A stretch of DNA of 64,000 nucleotides from CAYZJB01 sp964602985 (GTDB taxonomy: Bacteria > CLD3 > SB21). The position numbers were made by a program, and so were the translations under genes. The notes under the pieces were generated by a model. That model ran no database searches, was not told the origin of the DNA, and worked only from the letters and a program-made list of their open reading frames with translations. Shown here piece by piece: positions 43,544-53,359 of this stretch (its first letter is position 1; each line of letters begins with the position of its first letter). The stretch covers positions 56,277 through 120,276 of the forward strand of contig CAZRTJ010000008.1 in NCBI GenBank assembly GCA_964602985.1. Reading direction: 5' to 3'.

Positions 43544-45120
43544 AAGCGGAGGATCATGGCGCGGAGTACATTCGGGACGGCGCGAATGTCCTGCAGGAGA
43601 GAATCCGGCACATCTGTGTCCACAGAGACGATCGCCACCGCGCGCGTGCGATCGGCATTCCGACCGAGATGGAAATTGGCAATGTTGACGTGCGCCTCCC
43701 CCAGCAGATTGCCGACGTTGCCGATGAGACCGGGTTTGTCCTGGTTCTCGACGTACAACATGATCGGATGCAACGTCGCCTCGAGTCGAATGCCGTCAAT
43801 TTCCACGATTCTCGGTTTGTGTCCGTCGTAGAGCGTGCCCGTGAGCGAATGCGATCCGGAGTCCGTGCGGATCTTCAGTCCAATGACGGTCTTGTAATCC
43901 CCCACGTGCGAGGAGCGCACCTCCTTGAGTTCGATTCCCCGCCGCGCTGCGATATGCGGTGCGTTGACCATGTTCACGGTGTCACCGAACACGGAGAACA
44001 AACCCTCCATCAGGATCAGACTCAAAGGTCGCGTGTTCAATCGCGTGATCTCACCCTCGTATGTGATTTGAATTCCGGTGAATCCTCCCGAAGAAACCTG
44101 TCCGGCGAGTTGTCCCATCTGTTTCGCCAGCAGGAGATACGGGCGCAATTCGGCCGCTTCCGATGCCGAGAGATTGGGAAAATTCACCGCATTGGTGATT
44201 TCTCCGCGAAGGAGATACGACGCCATTTGCTCCGCAATTTGAATGGCGACGTTTTCCTGCGCTTCGCTTGTCGACGCGCCGAGGTGTGGTGTGCAGATGA
44301 CCTCCTCCATTCCGAAGAGGGCGTTTTCCTTGGCCGGCTCCGCCTCGAAGACGTCTAGCGCCGCTCCCGCCACATGACCCGAGGCCAGCGCGTCTTTCAA
44401 CGCCGTCTCGTCCACCAGTCCGCCGCGGGCGCAGTTGAGGATGCGTACGCCTTTCTGGCACGCCTGCAGAACATCCCTGTTGATCAGGTGTTTCGTTGAC
44501 TCCGTCAACGGCGTATGAATCGTCACAAAATCGGCCGATTGCACGGCTTCCTTCACGGTCTCGACCTTCGTCACGCCCAGACTGGCCGCTTTGTCCGTCG
44601 ACAGATACGGGTCGTACGCGATCACTCTCATCTGTAGACCCATGGCGCGATTGGCCACAATGCTGCCGATGTTGCCGCATCCGAGAACGGCCAGAGTCTT
44701 GCCCGCCAGTTCCGTTCCCATGAATTTCGACTTCTCCCACTTGCCGGCATGCGTGGACGCATTGGCTTGTGGAATTTGCCGGGCAAGGGCCATCATCATC
44801 GCGATGGTGTGTTCCGCCGTGGTGACGGAATTTCCAAACGGCGTGTTCATCACGACGATTCCGCGCGCTGTCGCCGCCGGCACGTCGACGTTATCGACTC
44901 CGATGCCGGCGCGCCCAATGACCTTCAGTTGGATTCCTGTTTCCAGGATCTTTCCCGTCACCTTGGTCTCGGACCGAACGGCTAAGCCGTCATAGTCCGC
45001 AATGCACCGGAGCAGTTCGTCCGCTCCCAAACCCGGCCGAAAGTCCACCTCGATCCCCTGCGCCTTCAAGATGTCGGCCGCACGAGGACTCAGTTTGTCG
45101 GAAATCAGCACACGAGGCAT
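43540..45120 (-). CDS. serA: D-3-phosphoglycerate dehydrogenase
   Basis: First enzyme of serine synthesis. 526 residues, the long form: N-terminal and NAD-binding domains (AVLGCGNIGSIVANRA, ARGGLVDETAL, catalytic His in CTPHLGASTSEAQE), an intervening domain, and a C-terminal ACT domain (QDKPGLIGNVGNLL) that allows feedback by serine. ATG 45120 lies in the serC stop and the serB start lies in its own stop. Confidence 0.96.
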   Translation of the reverse strand: MPRVLISDKLSPRAADILKAQGIEVDFRPGLGADELLRCIADYDGLAVRSETKVTGKILETGIQLKVIGRAGIGVDNVDVPAATARGIVVMNTPFGNSVTTAEHTIAMMMALARQIPQANASTHAGKWEKSKFMGTELAGKTLAVLGCGNIGSIVANRAMGLQMRVIAYDPYLSTDKAASLGVTKVETVKEAVQSADFVTIHTPLTESTKHLINRDVLQACQKGVRILNCARGGLVDETALKDALASGHVAGAALDVFEAEPAKENALFGMEEVICTPHLGASTSEAQENVAIQIAEQMASYLLRGEITNAVNFPNLSASEAAELRPYLLLAKQMGQLAGQVSSGGFTGIQITYEGEITRLNTRPLSLILMEGLFSVFGDTVNMVNAPHIAARRGIELKEVRSSHVGDYKTVIGLKIRTDSGSHSLTGTLYDGHKPRIVEIDGIRLEATLHPIMLYVENQDKPGLIGNVGNLLGEAHVNIANFHLGRNADRTRAVAIVSVDTDVPDSLLQDIRAVPNVLRAMILRF

Positions 45121-46286
45121 CAGCGCACGTCCTTTCGGGTTGTTTCATAGGCCCAGTCGATCCACGGAAGCAGGAATTCGATGTCGGTGGCCTCGATCGT
45201 CGGGCCACACCAGATCCGCAGACCAGGGGGTGCGTCGCGGTAGGCGTTGATGTCGTGCGCCACCGATTCTGTCTCAAGCAATGCGCAGATCCCCTTGGCG
45301 ACAGCGGACCGCGCGTCCGGGGTCAATGCGACGTCCTTGAATTGCAGACAAATAGACGTGTGGGATCGAGCCCGAGGTTCCTCGCACAGAAATGCAAACG
45401 AGTTGGACCGCGCGACCCAATTCTCTATGACTCGAAAATTCCGATCGCATCGGGAGATCATGCCCTCCACGCCGCCGTTGGCCGCGATCCATTCCAGCGC
45501 ATCCCATGCATCCGCCGCGCAAAGAAGCGACGGAGTATTGATTGTGCTTCCGGAAAAAATTTCCGAATCCACCTTTCCCTTCTTCAGGAGTTGGAAAAGC
45601 TTCGGAATGGGGATGGTTGGCGGGTCGCTTTCCAGTCGAGCCACCGCCCGCGGAGAGAGGATCAACATGCCGTGCGCCGCTTCGCCCCCCATGGATTTTT
45701 GCCAGGAATAGGTGCCGACGTCGATCTTGCGCCAGTCGATCGGCATCCCAAACACAGCGGACGTCCCGTCGCAGATGGTCAGACCGTTGCGCGCGTCCGG
45801 AATCCATTCGCCGCCGCCGACACACACACCCGATGTGGTTCCGTTCCATGCGAACACGACATCGCCATCGAAGTTGGCTTGGCTGAGGTCTGGTAATTGG
45901 CCAAATTCTGCGTGGAAAGAACGGGCGTTGGGGATCTTCAGTTGGCCGAGAATGTCCGTCTTCCATTGTGCGCTGAAACTTTCCCAGGAAAAAACGTCCA
46001 CGCCGTGCTGGGCGGTGAACCGGCCGGTGAGCAGGTTCCACAATGCCATTTCCACGGCGCCCGTATCCGATCCGGGCACAATACCGATCTGGTAGTCGGC
46101 CGGCAATCGCAACAGACTTTTCGAGCGGTCGATGACGTCCTGGAGCAATTTCTTTCCGAGTGCGGACCGATGCGAGCGCCCCAGTGTGTCGAGCCTCAAT
46201 CGCTCGGCGCTCCACCCCGGACGTTTCGCGCAGGGTCCGGACGAGAAATTGCTGTTCTTCGGCTTTTGGTGCGGCTTTTCGGGCAT
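45120..46286 (-). CDS. serC: Phosphoserine aminotransferase
   Basis: PLP enzyme converting 3-phosphohydroxypyruvate to phosphoserine. 388 residues of the variant found in alphaproteobacteria and archaea (SSGPCAKRPGW start, GTTSGVCVGGGEW, PLP-lysine in YSWQKSMGGEAAHG) rather than the E. coli type. GAGGGAG precedes the ATG. It is the first gene of the serCAB operon and is divergent from the dehydratase gene, with an 82 bp shared control region. Confidence 0.95.
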   Translation of the reverse strand: MPEKPHQKPKNSNFSSGPCAKRPGWSAERLRLDTLGRSHRSALGKKLLQDVIDRSKSLLRLPADYQIGIVPGSDTGAVEMALWNLLTGRFTAQHGVDVFSWESFSAQWKTDILGQLKIPNARSFHAEFGQLPDLSQANFDGDVVFAWNGTTSGVCVGGGEWIPDARNGLTICDGTSAVFGMPIDWRKIDVGTYSWQKSMGGEAAHGMLILSPRAVARLESDPPTIPIPKLFQLLKKGKVDSEIFSGSTINTPSLLCAADAWDALEWIAANGGVEGMISRCDRNFRVIENWVARSNSFAFLCEEPRARSHTSICLQFKDVALTPDARSAVAKGICALLETESVAHDINAYRDAPPGLRIWCGPTIEATDIEFLLPWIDWAYETTRKDVR

Positions 46287-46307
46287 ATTCTCCCTCTTTC
46301 GATTGGC

Positions 46308-46319
46308 TCAACATGTTGA
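46308..46319. promoter_or_regulatory. 12-bp perfect palindrome between serC and the dehydratase gene
   Basis: TCAACATGTTGA lies in the divergent control region and overlaps the -35 box of the plus-strand promoter. It is a plausible operator for a dimeric repressor controlling serine synthesis and breakdown together. Inference only. Confidence 0.4.
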
Positions 46320-46344
46320 TTTAGTAAGATTTTTTCAATATCAT
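46316..46344 (+). promoter_or_regulatory. Putative promoter of the dehydratase-hldE operon
   Basis: TTGATT (46316-46321), 17 bp, TATCAT (46339-46344). The transcript would start near 46351, 18 bases before ATG 46369. Confidence 0.55.
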
Positions 46345-46368
46345 TTTCGCGATTCAAAAAAGGACTGC

Positions 46369-47328
46369 ATGGTTTCGTTTCACGACATTGTCCAAGCCTA
46401 CGAGCGCGTTCGTTCCGTCGTTCACAAGACCCCGATCGTCACGTCAAAGGAACTGAACACGATCTGCCGCAACACCCTGCTGTTCAAATGCGAAAACTTC
46501 CAGCGGGGAGGGGCGTTCAAAATCCGCGGCGCCTACAACAAGATCAGCCGTATGGACAACGGCGCGATGAGACGCGGGGTCGTTGCGTACTCGTCCGGGA
46601 ATCACGCGCAAGGCGTGGCGCTGGCGGCGAAAATTCTTCAGACGAACGCGAAAATCGTCATGCCCAACAATGCTCCCAAGAGCAAACTGGAGGCGACTCG
46701 AAATTACGGGGCCGAAATTGTATCCTACGATTACCAGACGGAGGATCGGGAGGAAATCGGTCGCCGGATCGCATCCAAGGAAGGTCGGACCCTTGTGCCG
46801 CCTTTCAACGACGACGAGATTATCGCGGGTCAGGGGACGATCGCGCTGGAGATGTTTGATCAATTATCAAACCTCGATTATTTTTTCTTCCCGGTCGGAG
46901 GGGGCGGATTGATTTCCGGAAATGCCGTCGCCATCAAACACCTGTTTCCCAACATCCGGATTATCGGAGTGGAGACGGAGGCGGCCGATGATGCCAATCG
47001 TTCGTTCCGGGAAAAGAAAATTGTCAAAATCAGTCCTCCAAAAACCATCGCGGACGGCATGCGCACGCTGTCCCTGGGAGATAAGACCTTCGAACTGATC
47101 ATGAAGTATGTCGATGGCATGGTCACGGTTTCGGACGCGGAGGTGATTCGCGCGATGGATTTGATTTTCGGGCGGATGAAACTCGTCGTGGAACCAACCG
47201 GCGCGGTTCCTTTTGCCGCGGTTCTGAAAAATGAATTGGGCCTGACCAACCAACGTATCGGCATCCTGCTCAGCGGGGGCAACGTCGACCTGGATGTCTT
47301 CTTTTCACACTTGAGGGAGTCCGCATGA
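46369..47328 (+). CDS. PLP-dependent threonine/serine dehydratase
   Basis: 319 residues, fold type II PLP enzyme (threonine dehydratase, serine racemase, hydroxyaspartate ammonia-lyase group). The PLP-lysine is in RGGAFKIRGAYN, with SSGNHAQGVA binding the substrate carboxylate and the phosphate-binding glycine loop PVGGGGLISG. There is no C-terminal ACT domain, so it is of the catabolic, non-allosteric kind. AAAAAAGGA precedes ATG 46369; the frame is open further back but those codons overlap serC. ATGA overlap with hldE. Exact substrate preference cannot be told. Confidence 0.88.
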   Translation: MVSFHDIVQAYERVRSVVHKTPIVTSKELNTICRNTLLFKCENFQRGGAFKIRGAYNKISRMDNGAMRRGVVAYSSGNHAQGVALAAKILQTNAKIVMPNNAPKSKLEATRNYGAEIVSYDYQTEDREEIGRRIASKEGRTLVPPFNDDEIIAGQGTIALEMFDQLSNLDYFFFPVGGGGLISGNAVAIKHLFPNIRIIGVETEAADDANRSFREKKIVKISPPKTIADGMRTLSLGDKTFELIMKYVDGMVTVSDAEVIRAMDLIFGRMKLVVEPTGAVPFAAVLKNELGLTNQRIGILLSGGNVDLDVFFSHLRESA

Positions 47329-48791
47329 TCACCGATGAACTGCGCCAGTACCTGGTCGCCTCCAAGCGTCCGAAAATTCTGGTCGCCGGGGATATTGTTC
47401 TGGACAAATTCATCTGGGGGCGGGTCGAACGCATTTCGCCCGAAGCGCCCGTCCAGGTCGTCAGTGTGGAACGGGAAAACATCGCACTCGGCGGCGCAGC
47501 CAATGTCGCGAATAACCTCGTGCGCATGGGCGCCACCGTCACCATGATGGGTGTGATCGGCTCGGACACAAGCGGGGACATCGTGCGGATGGAGTTTGAC
47601 AAGATGGGCTTGGCCAAGGAGGGACTGTTCATCGACGTCCATCGACCGACGACAGAGAAAACCCGCGTCATCGCCGGCCATCAGCAAGTCGTACGCATCG
47701 ACCGCGAGACAACGGCTGCAATTTCGGACGACATCGAAAACAGAGCCATCCAGTTCTTGTCTCAACGAATCTCCGAATGTGAAGTCATCGTCATCTCCGA
47801 CTATCACAAAGGATTCCTGACCGATCGTCTTTTGCAGATCATCATCCAGTCGGCCCGCGACCGGAATGTCCCCGTCCTCGTCGATCCGAAACGGTCCGAT
47901 TTTGCTCCTTACAGCGGCGCCACATTGATCAAGCCAAATGCCAGGGAAACCGAAACCGTGGTGGGACGTCCCCTGCGTACGTATTCGGATTTTCTGGAGG
48001 CAGCGCGCGAGATCCGTCGCCGCTATGCCTGCGACAACGTCCTGATCACCCGAAGTTGCGACGGCATGGTCTTGATAGACAATTCCAGGCATTACGAAAT
48101 TCCCGCCACGGCGAAAGACGTTTTTGACGTCACGGGCGCCGGGGATACGGTCACCGCGTTCTACGCGATGATGCTCGGTCTGGGTGCGTCGCATTTCGAC
48201 GCGGCGCGATTGTCCAATGTCGCCGCCGGCCTCGCCGTCAACCGGGTCGGGACGGTGACGGTTTCGCGGGCAGAGGTTCTGCGTGAACTGGAGAGCCTGA
48301 CCAGCGGTTCCGGAAAGATCATTACGCTGGAGGAATGCGAAACCGTTCTGCCGCAGATTCGACGGGACAAGAAAGTCGTGTTCACCAACGGATGCTTCGA
48401 TATTCTGCACGTCGGTCATGTCAGCCTGTTGAATCAGGCCCGGGCCCTGGGCGACGTCCTCATCGTCGGCGTCAATACCGATGCGTCCATACGGCGTATC
48501 AAGGGTGAGAAGCGGCCGATTGTCCGCGAAGGCGAGCGAGCCCACGTCCTTGCTGCCCTGGAGGCGGTTGACTACGTGGTGCTGTTCGACGAGGATACGC
48601 CGATTCGACTGATCGAATCTGTCAAGCCGGACATCCTGGTGAAGGGCTCCGATTACCGGCCCGACGAAGTCGTGGGCAAGGAGATTGTCGAGAAATACGG
48701 CGGCCGGGTCGAATTGGTTCCGTTAGTCGAAGGCTTTTCAACGACGAACATCGTGAACACGATCCTGAAGCATCACGAGCCGTCCCATTGA
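47325..48791 (+). CDS. hldE: Bifunctional heptose-7-phosphate kinase / heptose-1-phosphate adenylyltransferase
   Basis: 488 residues with both domains of HldE. The N-terminal ribokinase-like kinase (about 1-330) has GGAANVANNL and the catalytic DVTGAGDTVTAFYA. The C-terminal cytidylyltransferase-like domain (about 350-488) has FTNGCFDILHVGHV. It makes ADP-D-glycero-D-manno-heptose, which hldD (13.9 kb) epimerises for LPS core. It overlaps its neighbours by 4 bp on each side. Confidence 0.96.
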   Translation: MITDELRQYLVASKRPKILVAGDIVLDKFIWGRVERISPEAPVQVVSVERENIALGGAANVANNLVRMGATVTMMGVIGSDTSGDIVRMEFDKMGLAKEGLFIDVHRPTTEKTRVIAGHQQVVRIDRETTAAISDDIENRAIQFLSQRISECEVIVISDYHKGFLTDRLLQIIIQSARDRNVPVLVDPKRSDFAPYSGATLIKPNARETETVVGRPLRTYSDFLEAAREIRRRYACDNVLITRSCDGMVLIDNSRHYEIPATAKDVFDVTGAGDTVTAFYAMMLGLGASHFDAARLSNVAAGLAVNRVGTVTVSRAEVLRELESLTSGSGKIITLEECETVLPQIRRDKKVVFTNGCFDILHVGHVSLLNQARALGDVLIVGVNTDASIRRIKGEKRPIVREGERAHVLAALEAVDYVVLFDEDTPIRLIESVKPDILVKGSDYRPDEVVGKEIVEKYGGRVELVPLVEGFSTTNIVNTILKHHEPSH

Positions 48792-49924
48792 AACCCTGCA
48801 TAGCGATTGTCGGACCGGCCCACCCGTATCGCGGCGGCAATGCGCTGTTCGTCACGCACCTTCACAAAGCGTTGTCCGAAGACTTTGAGGTGACGATCGT
48901 GAATTACTCACTGCTGTATCCCGGATTTCTCTTTCCCGGATCGACACAATACGATCTCAGCCATCAGACCCACCCCGTGCCATCACGCCGGCTGGTGAAT
49001 TCGATCAATCCGTTCTCATGGATTCGAACGGCTCGATTCTTGAGGAAGTTGAACCCCCACGTGATTCTCTTTGATTGGTGGAATCCGTTTTTTGGTCCGT
49101 GTCATTTTGGAATTGCGATGTGTTTGCCGAAGCGATTGCGCAAACGAATCGTCGTGGCGACCGAAAACGTCATTTCTCATGAAGGCCGTTGGGTCGACCG
49201 ATTCCTGACAGGGTTTGGACTGCGATTCGCCGCCGCCTTTCTCTGTCTGTCTAGGAAAGTCGAATCCGATCTGCAGGCCATCCGTCGATCCCGACCGGTG
49301 TATCGGTCTGAGCTGCCGGTGTATGACGTGTACGAACAGGAAAAAACGTCGGGCAAGGATCTCCAGTCCGAATGGCAACTTCCGGCTGGGAAAAAAGTCA
49401 TTCTCTTCTTTGGGTATATCCGGGCGTACAAGGGCTTGGATTTGCTCATTCAGGCGATGCCCCGCGTTCTTCAGGCGATACCGGAATGTCATTTGCTGAT
49501 CGTCGGCGAATCGTACGAACCCATTTCGACGTACGAACGGCTGATCGATACGACGGGTATCCGTTCCTCCACGACGCTGATCAATCGCTTCATTCCCAAT
49601 GAATACGTCGCTCTGTTTTATGAAGTCGCCGATGTCGTGGTTCTGCCGTATCGCGAGGCGACGCAGAGCGGAATTTTGAACATCGCGTACGGATGCCTCA
49701 AACCCGTGATTGTCTCCGACGTCGGCGGGTTGGCCGAGTTCGTTGAGGAAGGCAAGACCGGATTGATCGTAGAACCTGAGAACCCCGACGCGCTCGCCGA
49801 CGCCATCGTGCGCTTTTTTGGGATGGAGGTTCCCTTTGCCGAACATATCCGAAGAAGAGTGTCCGAGAATTCGTTTGGCCGCATCGCGAAGCTGTTTCAC
49901 GACATCTGCGAGGATCTGCGATGA
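48788..49924 (+). CDS. Glycosyltransferase family 4
   Basis: 378 residues, GT-B fold. N-terminal acceptor domain begins VGPAHPYRGG; the C-terminal donor domain contains FFGYIRAYKGLDLLI and the GT4 signature VVLPYREATQSGILNIAYG with EFVEEGKTGLIVEPENP. Starts at TTG 48788, which overlaps the hldE stop. Between hldE and a GT9 enzyme, so probably an LPS core or O-antigen sugar transferase; the sugar is unknown. Confidence 0.9.
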   Translation: MKPCIAIVGPAHPYRGGNALFVTHLHKALSEDFEVTIVNYSLLYPGFLFPGSTQYDLSHQTHPVPSRRLVNSINPFSWIRTARFLRKLNPHVILFDWWNPFFGPCHFGIAMCLPKRLRKRIVVATENVISHEGRWVDRFLTGFGLRFAAAFLCLSRKVESDLQAIRRSRPVYRSELPVYDVYEQEKTSGKDLQSEWQLPAGKKVILFFGYIRAYKGLDLLIQAMPRVLQAIPECHLLIVGESYEPISTYERLIDTTGIRSSTTLINRFIPNEYVALFYEVADVVVLPYREATQSGILNIAYGCLKPVIVSDVGGLAEFVEEGKTGLIVEPENPDALADAIVRFFGMEVPFAEHIRRRVSENSFGRIAKLFHDICEDLR

Positions 49925-51027
49925 TCCTCAAGGCCGACTGTCGTCATTTTCCCGGAGATCGGCCGTGTCGATTTCACAAAGCCACGGGCGTTCACTGCGA
50001 TACGTGCGGCGACTATTCGCGTGCGAGCCATCGCATCCTGATCATCAAGTTTGATGCGCTGGGAGATGTGCTCCGGACCACGGCGATCTTGCCGTCGATC
50101 AAAAAGAAGTATCCGGATTCGCACATCACGTGGCTTACCCGGCCGAACGCACGCGACCTTTTCATCAATAACCCGCTTGTGGATGCGGTATGGTCTTCGG
50201 ACGATGCGTCGGTTCCGGTTCGTCTCGGAACGCTGCGCTTTGATGTATTGATCCACCCGGATGCCTCCAAGGCGAGCGCCGCCTTTGCGGCCCTCGCGCG
50301 GGCCACAGACCGATACGGATACGGACTCGACGAACGTGATAGCATCGTTTGTTTCAGTGACGAGGCGCACGAGTGGTTAGAGATGGGCGCTTTCGACGAT
50401 TGTAAGAAGAGAAACCTGAAAACGTATCAGCAGGTGATTCATGAGATTGCCGGTTTGCCGTACGACCGGTCTGACATTATGGTGAATCTGACGCCTTCGG
50501 AAATGCAGTGGGCTGAGGAATTTCGAAATCGACATCATCTTGGGCGATATCGACATCTCATCGGGCTCAACACGGGAGCCGGTGGCCGCTGGCAGTTCAA
50601 GAAGTGGCGGCTGGACGGATATCGAGACCTGATCCGCAGACTTGATCCTTCCTGTGGGGTTCTCCTGTACGGAGGTCCGGAAGAGGTGGAACGCAATGCC
50701 GTCCTTGTCAGAGAGTCTTCCCATGTGATCGACACGGGAACGGATAATTCGATTCGTCAATTCTTTTCGCTGGTTTCCTTGTGTGATGTGATGGTGACTG
50801 GGGATACGATGGCTCTTCACGTCGCGACGGCGTTGCGCAAGCGGGTCGTGTGTCTCTTCGGTCCGACTTCGGCCAATGAAATCGAATCGTATGACCGGAT
50901 CGTCAAGGTCCAGCCGGACATGGATTGTCTCGTGTGTTACAAGATGGAATGCGATTTTGTTCCGAACTGCATGGACGAGATTTCCGTGGAGGACGTTTTG
51001 GCGGCCGTCCGGTCGTGTCTCACGTGA
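49921..51027 (+). CDS. Glycosyltransferase family 9 (heptosyltransferase type)
   Basis: 368 residues. The core is GT9: IIKFDALGDVLRTTAILPSI, GLNTGAGGRWQFKKW, and the donor-site block VTGDTMALHVATALRKRVVCLFGPT. It likely adds heptose to LPS core, fitting hldE two genes upstream. The first 35 residues are a cysteine-rich extension (DCRHFPGDRPC, GVHCDTC) that could bind zinc. ATGA overlap upstream; its TGA overlaps a GTG start downstream. Confidence 0.9.
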   Translation: MILKADCRHFPGDRPCRFHKATGVHCDTCGDYSRASHRILIIKFDALGDVLRTTAILPSIKKKYPDSHITWLTRPNARDLFINNPLVDAVWSSDDASVPVRLGTLRFDVLIHPDASKASAAFAALARATDRYGYGLDERDSIVCFSDEAHEWLEMGAFDDCKKRNLKTYQQVIHEIAGLPYDRSDIMVNLTPSEMQWAEEFRNRHHLGRYRHLIGLNTGAGGRWQFKKWRLDGYRDLIRRLDPSCGVLLYGGPEEVERNAVLVRESSHVIDTGTDNSIRQFFSLVSLCDVMVTGDTMALHVATALRKRVVCLFGPTSANEIESYDRIVKVQPDMDCLVCYKMECDFVPNCMDEISVEDVLAAVRSCLT

Positions 51028-51683
51028 TCCGAGCGATCCGAAAGTGGGCCCTGCGCCCATACAAGTTTGATCGGGTCGGAGACGTCCTGCAGCGACCCGG
51101 CGCCTGCGTTTTGGACGTTGGCTGCGGCAACCATTCTCCCTCATTGACCAAATCGTATTTTCCGAGCTGTCGATATTTTGGGATCGATATTCTGTGGTAC
51201 AACAACGACGATTCAGACCGGACCGCCATGGAGCGATACTGGGAAATGGACATCGACGTCGTCGAGAACCTGACTCAGATCGAAGACGACTTTTTTGACT
51301 GCATTCTTTTGAATCACATCATCGAGCACACCAAGAACGGTTTGAACATTCTGACGAAATTGAGCCGCAAACTCAAGCCGGGCGGAGTCCTGTATGTAGA
51401 AACTCCCTCGGAGAAGAGTTTGAAACTGCCCTCGATGAGGGGGACGCTGAATTTCCACGACGATCCCACGCACGTGCGCGTGTACGGTTTGCAGGAAATG
51501 CGTGATGCGATGAAACATTCTGGCTGCGACATCCGTGGGACAGGAACGCGACGGTCGGCCAAACGGATTGGGTTGTTGCCGTTCTACGCGGCGGCCTCTT
51601 TTGCTCGATTTGGTCACCTTCGGGCTGTCGTGTTATGGGATTTGTTGGGGTTTGCCCATTACATCATCGGAGTGAGAAAATGA
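51024..51683 (+). CDS. SAM-dependent class I methyltransferase
   Basis: 219 residues starting at GTG 51024, which overlaps the GT9 stop as GTGA. The SAM motif VLDVGCGNHSPS is near residue 30, then FGIDIL, the DCILLNHIIEH strand and LKPGGVLYVETP. The C-terminus has hydrophobic helices (LLPFYAAASFARF), suggesting membrane association. Probably methylates a glycan or lipid of the envelope pathway encoded around it. Confidence 0.85.
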   Translation: MIRAIRKWALRPYKFDRVGDVLQRPGACVLDVGCGNHSPSLTKSYFPSCRYFGIDILWYNNDDSDRTAMERYWEMDIDVVENLTQIEDDFFDCILLNHIIEHTKNGLNILTKLSRKLKPGGVLYVETPSEKSLKLPSMRGTLNFHDDPTHVRVYGLQEMRDAMKHSGCDIRGTGTRRSAKRIGLLPFYAAASFARFGHLRAVVLWDLLGFAHYIIGVRK

Positions 51684-52339
51684 AGTATTCGATTTTGATC
51701 CTGCTGGCAGTGGCGTGCGGCAAAGCGCAGGATCGCCCGAGGGAAACAGTGGTTTCTGTGGGGAGCGACAATCCCATCGTCAAAGGAGCAAGAAAATTTG
51801 TTAAACGACCGTTTGACTACGACCTGTCCATGAGTTACCGTCCCACGGTGTATCGAGATGGACAGAACACCGGCGCGCTGGTGTACCCAAACGGTGACAT
51901 CGATCCCACCATTGGTGTGTGCACCGACCTCATCGTTCGCGCGTTCCGCGAGGCGGGATATGATCTGCAACAGCTCGTTCACGAAGACGCTCAAGCACAT
52001 TTTACGGCGTATCCGTACTCGCGATACGACATGACCCGGACCGACGCCAACATCGATCATCGGCGCGTGCCGATGCTGACGACGTTCTTCAAACGCTTTG
52101 CGCTTGAATTACCCACCGACCTCTCGGCGGACTCTCTGGATCAGTGGAAGGCCGGGGACATCGTAGTTTGGGATCTGCAGGGAAACGGCAATCTGGACCA
52201 TATTGGAATCGTCTCCGACAAGCGACTCCGCAATCGCCCTCTCGTCATTGACAATTTTCCCGATCCCGGATATGTGTACGAAGGCGATCGGTTGGACCAG
52301 TGGGTCATTCGGCACCACTTTCGATTCCCAAAACCGTAA
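51680..52339 (+). CDS. DUF1287 exported protein
   Basis: 219 residues. The N-terminus (KYSILILLAVACGKAQ) is a short signal peptide, possibly with a lipoprotein cysteine. DUF1287 features are GVCTDLIVRAFREAGYDLQQLVHED, KAGDIVVWDL and DHIGIVSD, which resemble the Cys-His active site of NlpC/P60-like amidases (Cys in GVCTD, His in DHIGIV). A cell-wall peptidase role is possible but unproven for this family. ATG overlaps the previous stop. Confidence 0.82.
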   Translation: MKYSILILLAVACGKAQDRPRETVVSVGSDNPIVKGARKFVKRPFDYDLSMSYRPTVYRDGQNTGALVYPNGDIDPTIGVCTDLIVRAFREAGYDLQQLVHEDAQAHFTAYPYSRYDMTRTDANIDHRRVPMLTTFFKRFALELPTDLSADSLDQWKAGDIVVWDLQGNGNLDHIGIVSDKRLRNRPLVIDNFPDPGYVYEGDRLDQWVIRHHFRFPKP

Positions 52340-52354
52340 GGCGCAGGAGGTACT

Positions 52355-53356
52355 TTGACCAAAAGCATGTCATATCGCGATGCCGGCGTTGACATTTCCC
52401 GCGGCAACGAAGCCAAGAATCTGATCAAGAAGCTCGTGCGCCGGACCTTTGGCCGACATGTCCTATCGGACATCGGTCATTTCGGCGGTCTCTTTGAAAT
52501 GCCGAAAGGCTTTCGTGCCCCCGTCCTTGTGTCAAGCACGGACGGCGTCGGTACGAAACTTCGGATTGCCTTCATGACGGGGCGTCACGACACCGTCGGC
52601 CAGGATCTGGTCAACCACTGTGTGAACGATATTCTCGCCTGCGGAGCGAGTCCGCTTTTTTTTCTCGACTATCTGGGTCTGGGCCGGGTCGAAAATGTTG
52701 TGATTCAGCAGATTGTCGAAGGACTGGCGAAGGCGTGTCGCGAAAACGGATGTGCTCTGATCGGGGGCGAAACGGCACAGATGCCGGGTTTCTATGCCGA
52801 GGGCGAGTACGACATGGCCGGCACCATTGTCGGAGTTGTCGAGAAGAAGCGGATCATCACCGGAAAGTCGATTCGGAGCGGAGACATCATGATTGGATTA
52901 CCGTCCACAGGTCTCCACACGAACGGCTACTCTCTTGCCCGTGCGGTGCTGTTGGAGAAATACCGACTCGAAGAACAAGTGCCGGAGTTGGGATGCACAT
53001 TGGCGGAGGAGTTTTTAAAAGTTCACAAGTCCTATCTGAAGTCGGTTGGGGCAGTCCTGGGGAAATTTCCGATAAAAGGGATTTCCCACATCACAGGCGG
53101 AGGGATGGTCGAAAACACCGAGCGCGTTCTCCCGAAGGGACTGAAGATGAAAATTGACTGGTCCGCGTGGGAAATGCCGCGCGTGTTTGAGCTCATCCAT
53201 GAGATTGGCAACGTCGCGTACCCGGAGATGATTCGCACGTTCAATCTGGGCGTCGGCCTGATCCTGATCGTGTCTCCTCAGCACGCAGACGGTGTGCGGC
53301 GATGTCTCCAATCAAAGAAACAAAGCAGCTTCATTCTGGGGGAAATTGTAAAGTAA
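52355..53356 (+). CDS. purM: Phosphoribosylformylglycinamidine cyclo-ligase (AIR synthetase)
   Basis: Fifth step of purine synthesis, ATP-dependent ring closure to AIR. 333 residues with SYRDAGVDISRGNEA, SSTDGVGTKLRIA, VNDILACGASPLFFLDY, GGETAQMPGFY and HITGGGMVENTERVLP. AGGAGG at 52345-52350 sits 4 bp before TTG 52355; ATG 52367 would be too far, so TTG is taken. It follows the envelope genes by 15 bp and ends 3 bp from the convergent nth. Confidence 0.96.
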   Translation: MTKSMSYRDAGVDISRGNEAKNLIKKLVRRTFGRHVLSDIGHFGGLFEMPKGFRAPVLVSSTDGVGTKLRIAFMTGRHDTVGQDLVNHCVNDILACGASPLFFLDYLGLGRVENVVIQQIVEGLAKACRENGCALIGGETAQMPGFYAEGEYDMAGTIVGVVEKKRIITGKSIRSGDIMIGLPSTGLHTNGYSLARAVLLEKYRLEEQVPELGCTLAEEFLKVHKSYLKSVGAVLGKFPIKGISHITGGGMVENTERVLPKGLKMKIDWSAWEMPRVFELIHEIGNVAYPEMIRTFNLGVGLILIVSPQHADGVRRCLQSKKQSSFILGEIVK

Positions 53357-53359
53357 CTG

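Noticed and set aside
46878..48545. 555-codon minus-strand frame opposite hldE
   Set aside because: Antisense shadow of the clear hldE reading frame; no motif and would need an improbable overlap with two real genes.
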